Part shown: positions 60,364 to 64,000 of the stretch, in pieces | How the letters are laid out: every line of letters begins with the position of its first letter | Numbering within the stretch: the stretch's first letter is position 1 | Source: Shinisaurus crocodilurus | Lineage: Eukaryota > Chordata > Lepidosauria > Squamata > Shinisauridae | Direction of reading: 5' to 3' | DNA: 64,000 bases | Assembly: GCA_021292165.1 (NCBI GenBank) | Contig: CM037877.1 | Location: 309,074,834 to 309,138,833, forward strand | Made by a program: the position numbers and the translations under genes | Notes under the pieces: generated by a model | Told to the model about the DNA's origin: nothing | What the model saw: only the letters and a program-made list of their open reading frames with translations | Databases searched by the model: none

Positions 60364-63300
60364 ATCATAGAATCATAGAATCATAGAAAAGTAGAGTTGG
60401 AAGGGGCCTACAAGGCCATCGAGTCCAACCCCCTGCTCAATGCAGGAATCCAGGTCAAAGCATCTCTGACAGATGTCTGTCCAGCCGCACCTTGAATGCC
60501 TCCAGACTGGGAGAGCCCACCACCTCCCTAGGTAGTTGATTCCATTGTCTTATTGCTCTGACAGTCAGGAAATTTTTCCTGATGTTTAGGTGGAATCTAG
60601 GTTCCTGTAACTTGAGCCCATTATTCCGTGTCCTGCAAACTGGGATGAACGAGAAGAGATCTTTGCCCTCCTCTGTGTGACATCCCTTCAAATACTGGAA
60701 GAGTGCGATCATATCTCCCCTCAGTCTCCTCTTCTGAAGGCTAAACATGCCCAGTTCTTTCAGTCTCTCCTCATAGGGCCTTGTTTCCAGTCCCTTTATC
60801 ATCCTTGTTGCCCTCCTCTGAACCCTCTCCAGTTTGTCTATGTCCTTGTTAAAATGAGGTGCCCAGAACTGGACACAGTACTCAAGATGAGGCCTAACCA
60901 GTGCCGAGTAAAGGGGAATTATCACTTCCCGCGATTTGGAAGCTATACTTCTATTAATACAGCCCAAAATTGCATTTGCCTTCTTTGCAGCCACGTCGCA
61001 TTGCTGGCTCATATTCAGTTTGTGATCTACCACAATTCCAAGATCCTTCTCACTTGTAGTATTGTTGAGCCAAGTGTCCCCCATTCTGTAACTCTGCATT
61101 TGGTTTCCTCTCCCTAGGTGCAGCACTTGGCATTTATCCCTGTTAAATTTCATTCTGTTGTTTTCGGCCCAGCGCTCCAGCCTATCGAGGTCACTTTGAA
61201 TTTTGTTTCTGTCTTCCAGAGTATTAGCTGTTCCACCCAACTTTGTGTCATCTGCAAATTTGATAAGCATTCCCTGTACCTCCTCATCCAAGTCATTAAT
61301 AAAAATGTTGAAGAGCACCGGGCCCAGGACCGAGCCCTGTGGTACCCCGCTCGTTACCTCTCCCCAGTTTGAGAAGGAACCATTGATAAGCACTCTTTGA
61401 GTCCGATTCTGTAGCCAATTGTGGATCCACCTGATAGTTGATCCATCTAGCCCACTCTTAGCTAGCTTACTAATCAGGATATCATGAGGCACTTTGTCGA
61501 AAGCTTTGCTGAAGTCCAGGTATATAATGTCCACAGCATTCCCACAGTCCACAAGGGAGGTTACCCGATCAAAAAATGAGATCAGATTAGTCTGACAGGA
61601 TTTGTTCTTGACAAATCCATGCTGGCTTCTAGTAATCACTGCATTGTTTTCAAGGTGCTTGCAGACTGACTTCTTTATAATCTGCTCAAAAATCTTCCCG
61701 GGGATTGATGTCAGACTGACTGGCCTATAGTTCCCAGGTTCCTCCTTCTTGCCCTTTTTGAAGATGGGAACAACATTTGCCCTCCTCCAGTCGTCTGGCA
61801 CTTCACCTGTCCTCCATGATTTCTCAAAGATAATAGACAGTGGTTCTGAGAGTTCTTCTGCCAGTTCCTTTATTACTCTAGGATGCAGCTCATCAGGCCC
61901 TGGAGATTTAAACTCATTCAGAGTAATCAGGTGCTCCTTGACCATTTGCCTATCAATCTCAAGCTGCAATTCTGCCCCTTCAGTCTGCATTTCAGGTTTG
62001 CCAGGGGGGTCATAGACCCTCTTTTGGGAGAAGACCGAGCCGAAGTAGGAATTGAACACTTCTGCCTTTTCTTTGTCTTCTGTTATCAATTTGCCATCCT
62101 CATTGCGTAGTTGAACCACCAGTTCTTTCTTCTGTCTTTTACTGTGCATGTATCTGAAGAAAGCTTTTTTGTTGCTTTTAGCATTCCTCGCTAACCTTAG
62201 CTCATTCTCAGCTTTAGCCTTCCTGACACTATTCCTGCAGTTCTGTGCTACCTGCCTGTACTCTTCCCCTGTAGCCTGTCCTTCCTTCCACTTCCTATAC
62301 GTGTCCTTTTTTTTTTTCAGGTCATCTTTGAGTTTATTGTGAAGCCACATTGGCTTCTTCTGTTGCCCTCTGCCTTTTTTCCTTGTGGGAATTGTTTGCA
62401 ATTGTGCCTTTAAAATTTCCTTTTTTAAAAACTCCCACCCCTCCTGGGCTCCCTTTCTCGTGAGAGTCATTTGCCATGGGATCTTACTAATCATTGTTCT
62501 GAGTTTGTTAAAATTGGCTTTCCTAAAATCCAGGGTACGTGTTTGGCTACACTCAGCTTTTGCTTCTGTTAGAATCAAGAACTCAAGTATAACATGGTCA
62601 CTTTCCCCCAGAGTTCCCGAAACTGCCACTTTATCCACTAACTCGTCTCTGTTGGTTAGAATCAGGTCAAGGATAGCCGATCCTCTAGTTCCTTCCTCCA
62701 CTTTCTGTAGGAGGAAGTTATCAGCAGCACAGCTCAGGAATTTCTTGGAGGGGCCATGTTTGGCTGAATAAGTCTCCCAACAGATATCAGGGAAATTGAA
62801 GTCTCCCATTACTACCACATCGTGCCTCCTTGAAACACTGGCAATTTGTTTTTCAAAAGTTCCATCCTCGTCTTCTCCTTGATTGGGTGGTCGGTAGTAG
62901 ACTCCAACCGCCATGTTCGCTTTATTCTTTGCCCCCTTTATTTTAACCCAGATGCTCTCAATGGGGCTGCCAAGCTCCTCTTCCTGTATCTCTGTGCAGA
63001 GATACGTATTTTTAACATACAGTGCAACTCCACCTCCCTTTCTGTTGCTTCTGTTCCTTTTGAACAAGTTATACCCTTCAATTGCTGTATTCCAGTCATG
63101 GGAGTCATCCCACCAGGTTTCAGTTATCCCTATCAAGTCGTACTTGCCCTCATGTATCAAGAGTTCAAGTTCGTCTTGTTTGTTGCCCATACTCTGGGCA
63201 TTAGTATAGAGACATTGAAGACTATGTGCTTTACAGTCCGACTTTCCCCCTACATTTTGTGGTAGACTATCAATGGGCACCGCTGGAGCTGTTCTCTCCA

Positions 63301-63425
63301 TTGTGGCATAGAGGCCTTCTTCCATTGGTACCCCCGAGTTTATGTCTCCCTCCCCTGTTGGATTCAGTTTAAAGCCCTCCTGATTAAGTTCCTCATGCTG
63401 TGGCCAAACACATTCTTCCCAGTTG
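60364..63425 (-). mobile_element. CR1 LINE (subfamily B) with intact ORF2
   Basis: About 3.06 kb. The 3' end has ATCATAGA octamers at 60364-60390 and the tail CAACCCCCTGCTCAATGCAG. ORF2 fills most of the rest. Only about 100 bp of leader is present upstream of ORF2, so ORF1 is missing and the copy is 5'-truncated. It is inserted in the hAT element at 59814-63577. Confidence 0.95.
60455..63325 (-). CDS. CR1 ORF2 protein: endonuclease and reverse transcriptase
   Basis: 956 codons without a break, close to the usual length of CR1 ORF2. Residues 30-250 form an AP-like endonuclease: TNAQSMGNK (Asn42), GITETWW (Glu69), GVYYRPP, VMGDFNFPD (Asp175 and Asn177) and ESDHV (Asp243, His244). These are the expected metal-binding and catalytic residues. 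A basic linker (about 310-400) leads to reverse transcriptase: KSPGPDELHP, ANVVPIFKKG, GNYRPVSLTS, YLDFSKAFDKVPH (Asp604), SGVPQGSVLGPVLFNIFIND and FADDTKL (Asp692, Asp693). The thumb and C-terminal part follow ([33 protein letters not shown]). The Met at 63325 is the first in frame and lies just before the domain. The enzyme nicks target DNA and copies RNA from the nick. It looks catalytically complete, but ORF1 is absent from this copy. Confidence 0.95.
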   Translation of the reverse strand: MEEGLYATMERTAPAVPIDSLPQNVGGKSDCKAHSLQCLYTNAQSMGNKQDELELLIHEGKYDLIGITETWWDDSHDWNTAIEGYNLFKRNRSNRKGGGVALYVKNTYLCTEIQEEELGSPIESIWVKIKGAKNKANMAVGVYYRPPNQGEDEDGTFEKQIASVSRRHDVVVMGDFNFPDICWETYSAKHGPSKKFLSCAADNFLLQKVEEGTRGSAILDLILTNRDELVDKVAVSGTLGESDHVILEFLILTEAKAECSQTRTLDFRKANFNKLRTMISKIPWQMTLTRKGAQEGWEFLKKEILKAQLQTIPTRKKGRGQQKKPMWLHNKLKDDLKKKKDTYRKWKEGQATGEEYRQVAQNCRNSVRKAKAENELRLARNAKSNKKAFFRYMHSKRQKKELVVQLRNEDGKLITEDKEKAEVFNSYFGSVFSQKRVYDPPGKPEMQTEGAELQLEIDRQMVKEHLITLNEFKSPGPDELHPRVIKELAEELSEPLSIIFEKSWRTGEVPDDWRRANVVPIFKKGKKEEPGNYRPVSLTSIPGKIFEQIIKKSVCKHLENNAVITRSQHGFVKNKSCQTNLISFFDRVTSLVDCGNAVDIIYLDFSKAFDKVPHDILISKLAKSGLDGSTIRWIHNWLQNRTQRVLINGSFSNWGEVTSGVPQGSVLGPVLFNIFINDLDEEVQGMLIKFADDTKLGGTANTLEDRNKIQSDLDRLERWAENNRMKFNRDKCQVLHLGRGNQMQSYRMGDTWLNNTTSEKDLGIVVDHKLNMSQQCDVAAKKANAILGCINRSIASKSREVIIPLYSALVRPHLEYCVQFWAPHFNKDIDKLERVQRRATRMIKGLETRPYEERLKELGMFSLQKRRLRGDMIALFQYLKGCHTEEGKDLFSFIPVCRTRNNGLKLQEPRFHLNIRKNFLTVRAIRQWNQLPREVVGSPSLEAFKVRLDRHLSEML

Positions 63426-63585
63426 ACGAGTGGGAATGTTGACGAGTCCTTGGTCTCGAGTCCCGAGTCGAGTCTCGAGTCCCATTAAAAATATTAGGAC
63501 TCGAGTGCGACTCGAGTCAGAGGGGGGACTCAGTCCGACTCACGAGTCGAGTCCTCGAGTCCGAGTCCCCATCCCTGCACTTATA

Positions 63586-64000
63586 TTTACATAATCCTGC
63601 TTTATTTCTTCCTCTTGATGACGGCTGGGGGATTACTGATGGAAAGACTTTTAATAGACTCTGACATCTACTCATTCTTCCAAGCACACGGAAGGGACCT
63701 CTATGCACATACAGCTGTACACACATAGACTTTCCACATGCCTGGGAACCCTGCACAATTAGGGTACCCGGGGTCCCGGGCACATGTAAGATCCACATGA
63801 GCGCACCTTTTGTGCATTTGCTCACATCATGCACAGACTTCCGGGGTAGGGCGGCCAATAGGCCACAGATTCCAGGATGTGGGGCCAGTGGACACAGCCC
63901 CCTTTCTCCTGGGTTGAGCTCAAGTGCATCTGAAGCGCCCAGCTGTGTATGCATTTCCACACAAAGACACATCCACACCCCCGGTCTAGAGACCCAAGGA
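63586..64000. other. unassigned sequence
   Basis: No exon recognised. The 153-codon minus frame at 63517-63978 starts inside the hAT end and has no domain. Confidence 0.45.

Larger units (their letters stand above)
59814..63577 (+). mobile_element. non-autonomous hAT element with GACTCG arrays, copy 3
   Basis: Same ends and middle as copy 2, split by a CR1 insertion at about 60364-63425. Without the CR1 it would be about 700 bp. Flanks CACTGTTT and CACTTATA match only 5/8, so the target duplication is uncertain. It lies about 200 bp from copy 2 in the same direction. Confidence 0.88.

Noticed and set aside
59806..63585. Clear 8-bp target duplication for hAT copy 3
   Set aside because: CACTGTTT and CACTTATA agree at only five of eight positions, so I do not claim it.

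Overview
This window looks like nuclear DNA from a non-avian reptile, most probably a squamate (lizard or snake). That is an inference from the mix of repeats: many CR1 and L2 LINE copies, tRNA-derived CORE-SINEs, many short hAT and Tigger-like DNA elements, and a Ty1/copia retrotransposon. I find no prokaryotic gene organisation, no CRISPR array and no convincing host protein-coding exon. Every long open frame I can assign belongs to a transposable element, and most short frames are chance readings of repeats. The host sequence in between looks like an intron or gene desert, and some unique stretches have the texture of conserved non-coding elements.

Layout. 1-9.5 kb: unique sequence with CORE-SINEs, L2 and CR1 pieces, the first 5S-rRNA-headed SINE (2896), a likely solo LTR (6665) and two hAT elements with exact 8-bp target duplications (7935 and 8956). 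9.5-17 kb: unique DNA sprinkled with palindromic hAT MITEs, one of them nested in a Tigger-like element. 17-19.4 kb: a degenerate CR1 on the minus strand. 20-31 kb: MITEs, an L2 copy split by a solo LTR (25219-25750), an inverted duplication (27221/28449) and a tandemly duplicated Tigger-like element (29604-30276). 31-43.6 kb: L2, more MITEs, a foldback element, a 190-bp inverted repeat (35871-36614), two more 5S-CR1 SINEs and a 904-bp hAT element. 43.6-50.2 kb: a Ty1/copia element with 677-bp LTRs, a 5-bp target duplication and a copia-style primer site, carrying a nested non-LTR element. 50-57 kb: CR1, L2 and Tigger-like pieces. 57.9-63.6 kb: a nest of elements ending in a CR1 with an uninterrupted 956-codon ORF2.

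How the parts relate. The intact CR1 at 60364-63425 ends in the same 3' tail that is fused to the 5S-derived heads at 2896, 39885 and 41466. CR1 is therefore the likely partner that copied these SINEs. The short hAT MITEs fall into families with different terminal repeats but a shared inner core. That core resembles the ZNF143/THAP11 promoter motif and is present as an inverted pair. The most interesting signals are this shared MITE core, the 5S-CR1 chimeric SINE, the half-tRNA primer site of the copia element, and an inverted duplication that breaks at the centre of a palindromic MITE.
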